Below, piece after piece: positions 14,743 to 23,359 of a DNA stretch of 58,487 bases (position 1 is its first letter; each line of letters opens with the position of its first letter). The translations under genes were made by a program, and so were the position numbers. The DNA lies in assembly GCA_017615325.1 (NCBI GenBank), contig JAGAAI010000008.1, positions 1-58,487 on the forward strand, in the 5' to 3' direction. This stretch comes from Clostridiales bacterium. Its GTDB lineage: Bacteria; Bacillota; Clostridia; Saccharofermentanales; Saccharofermentanaceae. Below the pieces are notes generated by a model. That model searched no databases, was not told the DNA's origin, and was given only the letters and a program-made list of their open reading frames with translations.

Positions 14743-15878
14743 CCGAATGTACCTCCCATGATCAGGGCCATTACGGCTCGTACTATTACCGCCAGGATCG
14801 CTAAGAGGATAAAGAAGAATACAACCTTCTTAACAGGGCTTATAGGGAGCGTGCCCGCAACTTCGCCCGTCTGTCCGTTGATCGCGAAATAGTAGTATTT
14901 TCCAAGGTACTTATAGGACATGAACCAGACCGGCAGGAGCGCATAGTCTGCCCTGATGTCGGTGAAGGCGCTCTTGTTCTCCTTGATCGAGAAAGAGTCG
15001 TACTTCTTGGTTTTAGACTTAATGAACTGATCGATATATTCGCGCCCGCGCTTGACGGCACGGTCCTTTAAGCCCTGGGCATCCAGATCGTAACGGTCTG
15101 CAAAGAAGCCCGGCAGGTACTTATAGTCGTAAGGGATCATCTTCTTCATGTCATAGGGCTCGATCGCCTCCATGAGCGCATCGTCGATACGGGTCTCACC
15201 GTCGAAAGGCACATTATCGAAAAGCATCTTGCCCTTGCAGTAGATCTCGTAATCCTTGATGGTCTTGACGTTGCCTGAGATTGAACTCGTCGAACCCTTG
15301 CCCGTTACATCAAGATCTATGTTGTAATCGAAAAGCCAGAAAGGCACATAAAGGCCCGTCAGTTTCTCTATGTTCTTCTGCGATACGAAGTTCATCGGAG
15401 TCCAGCGTCCGCCCTTCGCCCACTTGATGAAGAGGTTTTCGGCCTTCTCGCGTCCGATCGAGAAAGGTATCAGATACTTGGGTTTGAAGTTGTCCGCGAG
15501 GCGCTGGCCAACGAGTGCCGGCGATCCGCAGAATGCGCAGAATGTCGCGGATGTGTGTGAATCGGTAACGACCCTGGCGCCGCACGCATTGCAGACGAAC
15601 TCGGTCTTGTCAGAGTTATCCTCAGCCGCAGCCTCCTTCTCAGTTACCGTGAACTCGGCGTTATCAGCCTCTGCTTCGAAAACGGAATCCTTGTCGCCTT
15701 CAAAAGCCTTGGCCTGGTCTTCAGCGCCCTTTGTCTTCCCTTCCTTTAGTTCATCAGGTGTCGACTCGATCGAAGATGGATCGAAAGCACCGCCGCAGAA
15801 CGCACACTCAAGCTTCTGAGTGTCCGGATTAAATATCAGGTTCGCGCTGCACTGCGGGCATTTAATGGTATCAGCCAC
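14739..15878 (-). CDS. double zinc-ribbon membrane protein
   Basis: 379 residues from a GTG with GGGGGAAT upstream. The first ribbon is CPQC...CAFC (about 8-29) and the second is CNACG...CAFCGSP (about 92-115). A large middle domain follows (YLIPFSIGREKAENLF, YVPFWLFDYNI), and a membrane helix sits at the C-terminus (about 348-372). I know this domain pattern as a partner of TPM proteins, without an assigned job. A cytosolic zinc-ribbon head anchored by the C-terminus fits. It is the first gene of the operon. Confidence 0.8.
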   Translation of the reverse strand: MADTIKCPQCSANLIFNPDTQKLECAFCGGAFDPSSIESTPDELKEGKTKGAEDQAKAFEGDKDSVFEAEADNAEFTVTEKEAAAEDNSDKTEFVCNACGARVVTDSHTSATFCAFCGSPALVGQRLADNFKPKYLIPFSIGREKAENLFIKWAKGGRWTPMNFVSQKNIEKLTGLYVPFWLFDYNIDLDVTGKGSTSSISGNVKTIKDYEIYCKGKMLFDNVPFDGETRIDDALMEAIEPYDMKKMIPYDYKYLPGFFADRYDLDAQGLKDRAVKRGREYIDQFIKSKTKKYDSFSIKENKSAFTDIRADYALLPVWFMSYKYLGKYYYFAINGQTGEVAGTLPISPVKKVVFFFILLAILAVIVRAVMALIMGGTFG

Positions 15879-15925
15879 TTAATATTCCCCCATTCCATAA
15901 GGTAATCTTTAATAATCAGTTTGCT

Positions 15926-15931
15926 ATTATA
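15926..15931 (-). promoter_or_regulatory. -10 box of the zinc-ribbon/TPM operon
   Basis: TATAAT on the minus strand about 50 bases before the GTG start. No clear -35 is visible (TTCGCA with an 18-base spacer is possible). It lies divergent from the pheA promoter. Confidence 0.45.
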
Positions 15932-15969
15932 CCATTTTAGGGGTGAACATGCGAACCGGCATTTGCTAC

Positions 15970-15998
15970 TTGCAAGCCCCGGACAAGAAGTTTATAAT
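15970..15998 (+). promoter_or_regulatory. pheA promoter, placing transcription start at the leader-peptide ATG
   Basis: TTGCAA (15970-15975), 17 bases, TATAAT (15993-15998). The expected start is around 16004-16006, at or just before the leader ATG at 16006. The leader peptide would then be read from a leaderless RNA. Confidence 0.6.
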
Positions 15999-16005
15999 GC
16001 AACAC

Positions 16006-16074
16006 ATGATGACAAGATCTTTTACAGGCTTTGGATTTGAGTTTAACTTCGCCTTTACACATAAAGTGCGTTGA
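16006..16074 (+). CDS. pheL: phenylalanine-rich leader peptide of pheA
   Basis: A 22-residue open frame beginning ATGATG and ending TGA. Six of the residues between 6 and 17 are Phe (FTGFGFEFNFAF). It precedes the only phenylalanine biosynthesis gene in the window and overlaps the antiterminator arm. This is the layout of ribosome-mediated attenuation known for E. coli pheA, here found by inspection. No good ribosome site precedes it, which fits a leaderless start. Confidence 0.8.
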   Translation: MMTRSFTGFGFEFNFAFTHKVR

Positions 16075-16146
16075 TGCTTCACTTGGCCTGATTTTTAGAT
16101 TAGAGAATTAATACGGTCCTGCGGTGAAGCATCGCAGGACTTTTTT
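16073..16146 (+). promoter_or_regulatory. pheA attenuator (antiterminator and terminator)
   Basis: GATGCTTCAC (16073-16082) is exactly complementary to GTGAAGCATC (16124-16133), the antiterminator pairing. The terminator is GTCCTGCG (16116-16123) against CGCAGGAC (16133-16140) followed by six T. The two structures share bases and exclude each other. AAGTG (16064-16068) can also pair with CACTT (16080-16084), which would keep the antiterminator arm busy unless a ribosome stalls on the Phe codons. Confidence 0.8.
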
Positions 16147-16165
16147 AATGAAAGGAAGGAACGTT

Positions 16166-17308
16166 ATGAACAAGGACAAAAAGGTAGAAGAACAGAACAT
16201 CGAGAACATCGACAAGCAGATCGCCGAGCTTTTCGCGACAAGGCTCACCGAGAGCCGCAAGGCCGACGAGGGCATGCTCCCTTCTGAGATCGCATTGAAG
16301 TGCAGAAGGTACGAGCGCGACTTCTTAGTGAACCTCTCGGAGGAGCAGGGCGAATTCGAAGGCTACGAGCGCGTGCTCTTCTCCACCCTCTTCAATCTGT
16401 CACACGCCTACAAGATCACAGGTTATGGCGCCAAGACCGACCTCGCCGACAAGATCCGTAATGCCGTCGAGTCGACTCCCAATCAGTTCCCCGAGACTGC
16501 AGTCGTTGCCTGCCAGGGCATCGAGGGCGCCAATTCCCAGATAGCTGCCGACAAGTTATTCCGCAGCGCGAACATCATGTATTTTCGAACATTCGAGGGC
16601 GTCTTCCAGGCAGTCGAGAACGGCCTCTGCAAATACGGCATCCTTCCCATCGAGAATTCTTCCTTTGGCTCTGTCACATCCGTATACGACCTCATGAAGA
16701 ACCATAAGTTCTCGATCGTGCGCTGCATCAAGCTCCAGATCAACCACCGCCTGATGGCAAAGCCCGGCACCAAGCTCTCCGACATCAAGGAAGTCTATTC
16801 CCACGAGCAGGCTATCGGCCAGTGCTCCAACTTCCTTAAAGAGCACGGCGACATCAAGATAACAGTCGTCGAGAACACCGCAGTCGCAGCCAAGATGGTG
16901 GCAGACTCCGACCGCACCGACGTTGCTGCCATATCATCCCCTGACTGCGCATCTTTGTATAACCTTTCGATCGTATCTGATTCCATCCAGAACACGGACC
17001 ACAACTACACAAGGTTCATCTGCATCTCCAAGGACATGCAGATCTTCCCCGGCGCATCCAAGATCTCCATGATGCTCTCTCTCGGCCACACACCGGGGTC
17101 CCTCTCGGATACGCTTGTGCGCTTCTCCTCTCTGGGCTTGAACCTCACCAAGCTCGAGTCCCGCCCGATAAGCGGCCGCGACTTCGAGTTCATGTTCTAT
17201 CTGGATGTTGAGGCATCAGTATATTCAGACAAGGTTATCGCAATGCTCTGTGAGCTCGACGCCCAGTCGACTGAATTCGCATTCCTGGGGAGCTACTCTG
17301 AAGTGTGA
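16166..17308 (+). CDS. pheA: prephenate dehydratase with chorismate-mutase-like N-terminus
   Basis: 380 residues from the ATG with GGAAGG six bases upstream. The N-terminal about 95 residues are helical (NIDKQIAELFATRL...) and look like a diverged AroQ chorismate mutase; I cannot confirm its active site. The dehydratase domain (about 105-285) has GIEGANSQIAA, GILPIENSSFGSV and NYTRFICIS. The ACT domain (about 295-380) has GSLSDTL and the Phe-binding ESRP motif, so feedback inhibition is likely. It makes phenylpyruvate for phenylalanine. Control by attenuation is read from the leader. Confidence 0.92.
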   Translation: MNKDKKVEEQNIENIDKQIAELFATRLTESRKADEGMLPSEIALKCRRYERDFLVNLSEEQGEFEGYERVLFSTLFNLSHAYKITGYGAKTDLADKIRNAVESTPNQFPETAVVACQGIEGANSQIAADKLFRSANIMYFRTFEGVFQAVENGLCKYGILPIENSSFGSVTSVYDLMKNHKFSIVRCIKLQINHRLMAKPGTKLSDIKEVYSHEQAIGQCSNFLKEHGDIKITVVENTAVAAKMVADSDRTDVAAISSPDCASLYNLSIVSDSIQNTDHNYTRFICISKDMQIFPGASKISMMLSLGHTPGSLSDTLVRFSSLGLNLTKLESRPISGRDFEFMFYLDVEASVYSDKVIAMLCELDAQSTEFAFLGSYSEV

Positions 17309-17313
17309 TCTTC

Positions 17314-17454
17314 GGGATGTTGCTCATAAATCGGGGCCTTGTTGCTCATTACGCGCAACATCAGGCTGATTTCTGTTGATTTTGGGGATGTTGCTCATAA
17401 ATCAAGGGCATGTTGCTCATTACGCGCAACATTAGGGTCTTTAATGAGCAACAT
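17314..17454. repeat. intergenic palindromic repeat, family B
   Basis: Two direct copies 71 bases apart (17314 and 17385) of GGGATGTTGCTCATAAATC, each followed by TGTTGCTCATTA-CGCGCAACA (17340 and 17411). An inverted half site, TAATGAGCAACAT, lies at 17442-17454. It fills the gap between the convergent pheA and yesL-like genes. Layout resembles family A, with another core sequence. Confidence 0.7.
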
Positions 17455-17513
17455 GAACAACAAATTGCGGCGACTTCCGCAGGAGGACTAAGCAAGCAAA
17501 TTGTTGTGAATGT

Positions 17514-19064
17514 TTATTTCCCGAAAAGATACTCTACAAACTTTGCGTCTTCTTCAAGATCGTTGGAACCGGTGGAGAATGTGAAGGCGATGTAGTAGGT
17601 GCCCTCTTCGTTGAGGCCGAGTTTACGCTCGATCTCATCGGTGAGCTTCAATGCGAGAGGGACTTTACCCTCATCAGCATCATATTCTGTCTTCTCCTTA
17701 TCGGTTGCCTCGTAGTAGTAGAAGTCAGACTCCGTATACTTATCCATGTCTACGATGAGCTCCATGCTCGTAAGGTAGTCAGGTGTCGAGTAGTTATAGA
17801 CTGCATCCTCCCTCATGATGAGGTAGTCGTATGCGCCGGTCAGGAGCGATGCCCTGAATGCGATATCAAGATATCTTTCCTGGAAATCAAGGTCTGTCTT
17901 GAAGTCGAGGTCAGTATCGAGAAGCGATGCAGTCCTGTTGGATGGGTACCCGCCCCACTCAAGGAAACCGTCTGTTGCATACTTGCGGCCCTCTTCTGAA
18001 ACCTCGGCATTGATGAGACCGCCGCCTAAGACTTTCATCTTATCCTTGTAGACGTCGGAGATGTACCAGCCGATAGCGGCAAGAACGAGGACCACGATGA
18101 TGACGGCAGGCAGATAGTAGGATACAAAATGAATGACCTTCTCCTGGCGCGTCATTCCCTTAAGCTTCTTCTTCTCAGATCTTATGAATCTTGTGAGCTT
18201 GTTGCCGGACTTATCTTCCTCTTCCTTAACGTCAGGAGTATTGAGGTTTTCTTCCAGTTCCTTGGTCTCCATCTTAGCGCTTGCAAGAGAGACGTTGCCC
18301 GTTGCATCTTCTTTCTCAACAGCAGCATATGCAGACTCGGATTCAGCATCTTCAGAATCTTCAGCATCGTCTGCAGCTTCACCTGTCTCAGCACCCTCTC
18401 CGCCTTCACCGGCGTCTTCGATCTTGCCGGTGACTTCCGCCATGGCCGCCCTGTTTTTTTCAAGCTTATTGAACTGCTTGATGAAGATGCGGGCCAGGAA
18501 GAATGTCGTTGCCGTGGATGTGAAAACATATATCAGCGGGAACCACTGTGAATACCAGAGGCAGGCAATAATGGACACGAGCATGAATGCCACGATGAGG
18601 ATAAGAGGAATGAATCTTATGATGACGAAGATCAGGGCAGCCTTGAAATACTCTCTGGTCTTCATCTCGTATCTTGCAATGGTCGGGAATATGGCGATCG
18701 TCATGAGGACTACGAAGACGCTCATGAAGATAACGCCGAACTTATAAATGAAAGGAGTGGTGCTCCAGCCGGACACGATGATCCAGCGCCAGTCCAGAAG
18801 TATCAGGACGATCGCCATGAGCAGGATCATCCAGGAGATGGTCGCCTGCTTGAAGTTGCGGGCGAAGGCCTTGAAGAAAGGGATGATCGTGCCGGAATCT
18901 TCTCCCCTCATTATCTTCATGGCAACGTAGTACTTGGCTGAGTACGCAGCGCCAAAGGTTACAAGAGGGATACTGCAGATGACGAAGAGCAGATTCAATA
19001 TGATGAGATCTGCTATCGTGCTGATGAAGTTCATCGCAGGGCTGTCCGGTTTTAATAAGTTCAT
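17514..19064 (-). CDS. YesL-like (DUF624) membrane protein with a large extra outer domain
   Basis: 516 residues. The first about 205 are DUF624/YesL: an ADLIILNLLFVICSIPLVTFGAA start and several membrane helices. Then comes an acidic linker rich in Glu, Asp and Ala (about 218-275), a basic segment, another membrane helix (about 315-340) and a C-terminal domain of about 175 residues, probably outside the cell. YesL proteins are usually about 200-230 residues, so the extension is unusual. It sits behind the sugar importer operon but after a terminator. Function unknown. Confidence 0.8.
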   Translation of the reverse strand: MNLLKPDSPAMNFISTIADLIILNLLFVICSIPLVTFGAAYSAKYYVAMKIMRGEDSGTIIPFFKAFARNFKQATISWMILLMAIVLILLDWRWIIVSGWSTTPFIYKFGVIFMSVFVVLMTIAIFPTIARYEMKTREYFKAALIFVIIRFIPLILIVAFMLVSIIACLWYSQWFPLIYVFTSTATTFFLARIFIKQFNKLEKNRAAMAEVTGKIEDAGEGGEGAETGEAADDAEDSEDAESESAYAAVEKEDATGNVSLASAKMETKELEENLNTPDVKEEEDKSGNKLTRFIRSEKKKLKGMTRQEKVIHFVSYYLPAVIIVVLVLAAIGWYISDVYKDKMKVLGGGLINAEVSEEGRKYATDGFLEWGGYPSNRTASLLDTDLDFKTDLDFQERYLDIAFRASLLTGAYDYLIMREDAVYNYSTPDYLTSMELIVDMDKYTESDFYYYEATDKEKTEYDADEGKVPLALKLTDEIERKLGLNEEGTYYIAFTFSTGSNDLEEDAKFVEYLFGK

Positions 19065-19135
19065 ATATCACCTTTAAGTCAGTTTTTTCGATATTGGCCG
19101 GATGAGGCTTACATATTGTATACCAAATCCTCTTC

Positions 19136-19176
19136 TAAAAAAACTGCCCTGATCCCCCCCATAGACCAAGGCAGTT
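19136..19176 (-). terminator. terminator of the sugar ABC operon
   Basis: On the minus strand, AACTGCC then GGCAGTT after a G-rich loop, followed by a run of eight T. It separates the permease gene from the yesL-like gene. Confidence 0.75.
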
Positions 19177-19204
19177 CGTATATAGAATTTTAGACTGTAG
19201 AAGA

Positions 19205-20149
19205 TTACTCTTTTACACCACCGATCGTAAGACCGGTAACGAAGTATCTCTGCAGGAATGGATAGAGAGCGATGATAGGTGCCATCGTTGCTATCGTAGC
19301 TGCAGCTCTGACGGTCATAGGTGTAACCGTAACGGATGCACCGCCTGTCTGTGCTGCCTGCTGAGCGGATACCTGACCGGATGTTGCGGTCGAAACGTTA
19401 TCAAGGAGCTTCATGAGCTCGTACTGGAGCGTTGTATACTGAGGATCCATTCTGTTATAGAGCATTGCATCGAACCATGCGTTCCAGTGGTAAACGGCAA
19501 CGAACAATGCGATGGTCGCGTAAACCGGTTTACACAGTGGCGATATGATCTTTGCAAAGACTGTCATGTAACCTGCACCCTCGAGCATAGCTGATTCTTC
19601 CAGAGACTCAGGGATACCGCCCATGTATGTTCTCATGACCATAACGTTGAATGCGGATACCATACCGGGAATGACATAAACCCAGAAGGATGATGTCAGG
19701 TGGAGATATCTGAAGAGGACCATTGTAGGAATAAGTCCGCCGGATGCATACATCGTGATGATCCAGAACAGTGAAAGGCTTGACTTGAACAAGAACTTCT
19801 TACGGCTCAGGATATATGACAACAACGCATTTGCGAAAAGTGATGTCAATGTACCCAGGATAGTCCTGAGGATCGTGATCCTCAAAGCGATCCAGATACT
19901 CTCCTTAGCGAAAACCGTCTCGTAGTTCTTCGTTGCAAACTTACGGGGAAGGAAATGGATACCGCCTCTTACAGCGTCATTACCTTCGTTGAAAGAGTAA
20001 GCCAGCGTGTTAAGGATAGGATAAAGTGTTACTAACGCAAACAGTAAAAGGAAAATAGTATTGAAGATGTAGAATATGACATCTTCTGTTGCCATCTTCT
20101 TCTTTCTCTTCTTTAACGGTCTGTTTAATGTTACTTCTGTTTCTGCCAT
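19205..20149 (-). CDS. carbohydrate ABC transporter permease, YtcP/LplC type
   Basis: 314 residues with six membrane helices and the cytoplasmic EAA loop (EESAMLEGAGYMTVFAKIISPL, near 185-206), where the ATPase would dock. The Lys-rich N-terminus precedes the first helix. A loop rich in Ala/Thr/Gly (VSTATSGQVSAQQAAQTGGASV) near 265 is longer than usual. It is the second permease of an importer for oligosaccharides; no ATPase gene is present here, and such systems usually share a general MsmK-type ATPase. GGAGG precedes the ATG. Confidence 0.9.
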   Translation of the reverse strand: MAETEVTLNRPLKKRKKKMATEDVIFYIFNTIFLLLFALVTLYPILNTLAYSFNEGNDAVRGGIHFLPRKFATKNYETVFAKESIWIALRITILRTILGTLTSLFANALLSYILSRKKFLFKSSLSLFWIITMYASGGLIPTMVLFRYLHLTSSFWVYVIPGMVSAFNVMVMRTYMGGIPESLEESAMLEGAGYMTVFAKIISPLCKPVYATIALFVAVYHWNAWFDAMLYNRMDPQYTTLQYELMKLLDNVSTATSGQVSAQQAAQTGGASVTVTPMTVRAAATIATMAPIIALYPFLQRYFVTGLTIGGVKE

Positions 20150-20170
20150 GATAATTCTTCCTCCCTTCCC

Positions 20171-21265
20171 TTAGAATAGACGCTCGTCGCCCTTTTTCTT
20201 AGCGACATAGTTTGCCATGACGATAAGTGTCAAGGATACGACTGTCTTAAAGATACCGGCTGCCGTACCGAGCGAGTAGTCCATGTTACGGCCATCAAGA
20301 GCCCAGTCAAGGACGTAGATGTCGATCGTTCTGGATACGCTGCGTACAACGTCGTTACCCAGGAGGTACTGCAACTCGAATCCTGCGTTAAGAACGTTAC
20401 CCATGTTCATGATGAGAAGGATAATGATCGTAGGCCTCAAAGAAGGCAATGTAACGTATCTCATCTTCTGGAAACGGCCTGCACCGTCGATAGCTGCTGA
20501 CTCATAGAGGCAGGGATCGATGGATGTGATAGCTGCCAGGTAGATGATAGCGTTCCAACCTGTTTCCTTCCAAAGGTGGCTCAACGTTACCAGTGGCCAG
20601 AACCAGTTCGGTTCTGCAAGGAAGTTGTAAGGCGAATCCACGATATGGAGCTTCAGAAGGATCTCGTTGATGATACCGGTGTTGGATACTGCATCGTGAA
20701 CGATGGCAACAACGATGATCCATGAAAGGAAGTGAGGCATATATGAAATTGTCTGGATTGATTTCTTAAAGTATTTGTTCCTGACCTCGTTCAAGAGGAT
20801 AGCGAAAGCGATTGCAACTACTGTACTGAATACGAGATTCAATACACCCATTGCAAAGGTATTACGGATAACCATAAGGAAGTTGTTATCACTGAACAGG
20901 AACTGGAACTTCTTGAGTCCCACGAACTGGGATTTGAAGATTCCCTTAGCGAATTTAAAATTCTGGAAAGCCATTATCCAGCCGATCAAGGGCAGATAAT
21001 TGAAGATGATACCGTAGATGACATATACTACGCCGATAACGATAAGGACCCACTGTCTCTTGAATTCCTTAACAGTGAACTTGGGCTTATCCTTGATCTT
21101 CTTTGCTTTCTTCATGGCTTCGGCCTCAGCTTCGGAAACTGCTGAGCCCTTGGAATTGAACTTGCTCTCCTGCTGTTCCTTGAGAGCAAAGTAATCAACT
21201 TTCTTACCTGACTTCTCTGTCAGGTCTTCCATGTTCTTATCAGATTTGGAAGTAGAATTGTCCAT
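20171..21265 (-). CDS. carbohydrate ABC transporter permease, LplB type
   Basis: 364 residues from the ATG with AGGAG ten bases upstream (an in-frame ATG at 21298 lies in the terminator hairpin). A charged N-terminal tail of about 75 residues is followed by six helices. The EAA loop is ESAAIDGAGRFQKMRYVTLPSL. It pairs with the YtcP-type permease to carry sugars delivered by the solute-binding lipoprotein. Neighbouring xylan enzymes point to xylo-oligosaccharides or arabinoxylan fragments, which is inference. Confidence 0.9.
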   Translation of the reverse strand: MDNSTSKSDKNMEDLTEKSGKKVDYFALKEQQESKFNSKGSAVSEAEAEAMKKAKKIKDKPKFTVKEFKRQWVLIVIGVVYVIYGIIFNYLPLIGWIMAFQNFKFAKGIFKSQFVGLKKFQFLFSDNNFLMVIRNTFAMGVLNLVFSTVVAIAFAILLNEVRNKYFKKSIQTISYMPHFLSWIIVVAIVHDAVSNTGIINEILLKLHIVDSPYNFLAEPNWFWPLVTLSHLWKETGWNAIIYLAAITSIDPCLYESAAIDGAGRFQKMRYVTLPSLRPTIIILLIMNMGNVLNAGFELQYLLGNDVVRSVSRTIDIYVLDWALDGRNMDYSLGTAAGIFKTVVSLTLIVMANYVAKKKGDERLF

Positions 21266-21281
21266 GTTTATGCTTCTCCTG

Positions 21282-21331
21282 TAAAAAAGTGGTGGCAACC
21301 ACAGTTATTTTTATTCCATGGTTGCCACCAC
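21282..21331 (-). terminator. strong hairpin and T-run between the binding protein and permease genes
   Basis: Thirteen-base perfect arms GTGGTGGCAACCA (21289-21301) and TGGTTGCCACCAC (21319-21331). On the minus strand they are followed by six T, a few bases before the lplB-type ribosome site. It should end many transcripts after the binding protein gene, giving more of it than of the permeases. Confidence 0.75.
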
Positions 21332-21364
21332 ATTGTTTAATGCCTAGAACTGGATGTTAATACA

Positions 21365-23161
21365 TCACTTTACGCCGTAAGCTTCAATTCTTCTGTTGAC
21401 CTCAGCCTGAGCTGCGTCGAGGAATACCTGAGGGTTAACGCCGTTGTAAGCTTCCTGGTAAGCTGTCCAGTCATTCTCGAAATCCTTGGACATGATGACC
21501 TTAGGGAGCCATGTGTGCTTAACTTCTGCCATCTTCTTCCAAACTGTACCGTAGTCTGTGTCAGCACCGATGCTGTTGGACCAGGACCAGAGAGGATACC
21601 AAGGGTTCTGAGGCTTGTAGTCTCTTGAACCGAGGAAATCGATGTATGTCTCAGCGCCATAAGCTGCGAAACACTTCTTCATAGGTTCGGACATGCCGAG
21701 CTGGAACTCAGAAACCTGCTCCTGAGGCTGCATAGCGTTGATGCCGTCCTTGGATGTTCCGAGCCACTGAGGGCAGTAAGAATATTCACAGGAGTGAGCT
21801 GCCTTGTACTCGTCGCTCTTCCAGTTTTCTCTCTGCTCAGGTGTTCTGTAGTAGAGACCATTCTCGTCAACACAGTAGTCAACGTCCTTGATACCCCAGT
21901 AACGGAGATCGTGGATATCCTGGTCGAGGAGCTGGCTTAAGAATCTGAATGCTGCATCAGGATCCTTACAGGATGTTGTAACAGCGCAGCCGGAAGAAGC
22001 ATTGAGCTCAGGTCCGCCATAGTAAGCCTGGCTGGAAACGCCGGGAGCCTTAAGTCCGATAGGTACATATTCACAACCCATCTCGTCGAGACGATACTTG
22101 GAACCGTCCTTAGCTTCGAGAACCTGTGCGAAAGGTCCCATGATGGAGTATGCGAAATCCCAGTACTGATCGCAGAGAGCGAGAACACGACCTGTAGAAA
22201 GCTTAGCAATATACTCGTCGTATGTCTGTGTTGCGAACTCAGGGTCCATAGCGCCCTTGTTGAACTCTTCGTTGAGCTTCTGGAAATACATCTTAGCTGT
22301 AGGTGTTGTGTTGTAGTCAACAACCTTAGGGTTGGAAGGATCGTCAACGTTAACGATAACGCAACCGTCGTTCGGATAACCGTCGAGGAACATAGGAGCG
22401 TTCTCTACGCAGAAATACTTCCAGTCTTCACAGAGAGCTGTGTAAGGAATAACAGGTGTTCCATCGGGCATCTCAGGATTCTTTGCAGCATAGTCCTCAA
22501 GGAGCTTGAAGAAATCATCAAGAGTCTCGATCTTAGGATAGCCTGCATCTTCGAGAACACGGATCTGAACCCAGAAAGCCTCACCGTTCTGACCTGTGGT
22601 CTTGTCTTCGCCATAGATGTTGCCGAAAACGTTTGCCCAGTAGATCTTACCATCGTCCATACGGAACTTGTTCCAATCCTCTTCGGAATACATTTCCTTG
22701 AGGTTAGGATACTTTTCAAGATAATCATCCCACGGTACGAGCAGACCGCTCTCATAAAGCTGAACGGAACCGTCACCACCATCGATGAGGTCAGGCAACT
22801 TACCGGAAGCGATGATGGATCCGATAGCCTCGCCAGCTTCCTGACCTGTGAGCCAGGATTCCTGAACACGAACGCCGGTCTTCTTAGCGATGATCTCTTT
22901 GATCTCGTTGTTAGCGTTCTTTTCCTTACCTGCCATAGCAGCGAACATGGTCATGTCGATGATCTCATCATCAGCATATTCCTTTGTTGCTTCAGTGGTA
23001 ACTTCTGCTGTTGTTTCGTCGCCACCGGGAGCTGCTGTTGTTGCTTCTGTGTCCTTGCCACCAGCTGTTGTCTCGGGTGTTCCCGTAGAGTTACAACCAG
23101 CAAGAGCAGAAACAGCCATCATTGATGCCAAAGCCAATGATACGAGCTTCTTTGTCTTCAT
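21365..23161 (-). CDS. extracellular sugar-binding lipoprotein of the ABC importer
   Basis: 598 residues. Lipoprotein signal with lipobox VSALAGC, a Thr/Glu/Ala-rich linker (about 25-65), then a two-lobed solute-binding protein of the large LplA-like class (family 1 related). Aromatic-rich C-terminal half (YCPQW, NPWYPLWSWSNS) suits sugar stacking. It delivers oligosaccharide to the two permeases. RBS GGAGG seven bases before the ATG. The gene has its own promoter (TTGTGG, 17 bases, TATAAT). Confidence 0.9.
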   Translation of the reverse strand: MKTKKLVSLALASMMAVSALAGCNSTGTPETTAGGKDTEATTAAPGGDETTAEVTTEATKEYADDEIIDMTMFAAMAGKEKNANNEIKEIIAKKTGVRVQESWLTGQEAGEAIGSIIASGKLPDLIDGGDGSVQLYESGLLVPWDDYLEKYPNLKEMYSEEDWNKFRMDDGKIYWANVFGNIYGEDKTTGQNGEAFWVQIRVLEDAGYPKIETLDDFFKLLEDYAAKNPEMPDGTPVIPYTALCEDWKYFCVENAPMFLDGYPNDGCVIVNVDDPSNPKVVDYNTTPTAKMYFQKLNEEFNKGAMDPEFATQTYDEYIAKLSTGRVLALCDQYWDFAYSIMGPFAQVLEAKDGSKYRLDEMGCEYVPIGLKAPGVSSQAYYGGPELNASSGCAVTTSCKDPDAAFRFLSQLLDQDIHDLRYWGIKDVDYCVDENGLYYRTPEQRENWKSDEYKAAHSCEYSYCPQWLGTSKDGINAMQPQEQVSEFQLGMSEPMKKCFAAYGAETYIDFLGSRDYKPQNPWYPLWSWSNSIGADTDYGTVWKKMAEVKHTWLPKVIMSKDFENDWTAYQEAYNGVNPQVFLDAAQAEVNRRIEAYGVK

Positions 23162-23214
23162 TAGTAAACCTCCATAATTAGACTCTCGTTTGCACGATTT
23201 AATTAAGCACCCTA

Positions 23215-23243
23215 ATTATAGATTTGCCCCTTTTTTGCCACAA
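23215..23243 (-). promoter_or_regulatory. promoter of the sugar-binding protein operon
   Basis: On the minus strand, TTGTGG (23238-23243), 17 bases, TATAAT (23215-23220). The region up to the response regulator gene probably holds the binding site for the YesN-like regulator; I cannot see a clear repeat. Confidence 0.55.
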
Positions 23244-23359
23244 CCCGAGAAACTCTAACGAAACAACCGATAAATTCTACATAAATGATGACAAATTACA
23301 GACGCCCAAATTATGCACTATGCACAAAAGAGTGGTGCAGATTGAACAAAATGCGCAGA

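Noticed and set aside
16006..16146. T-box leader for pheA
   Set aside because: No GGTGG-type T-box sequence or specifier stem is visible in the short leader; the Phe-rich frame and exclusive pairings fit attenuation better.
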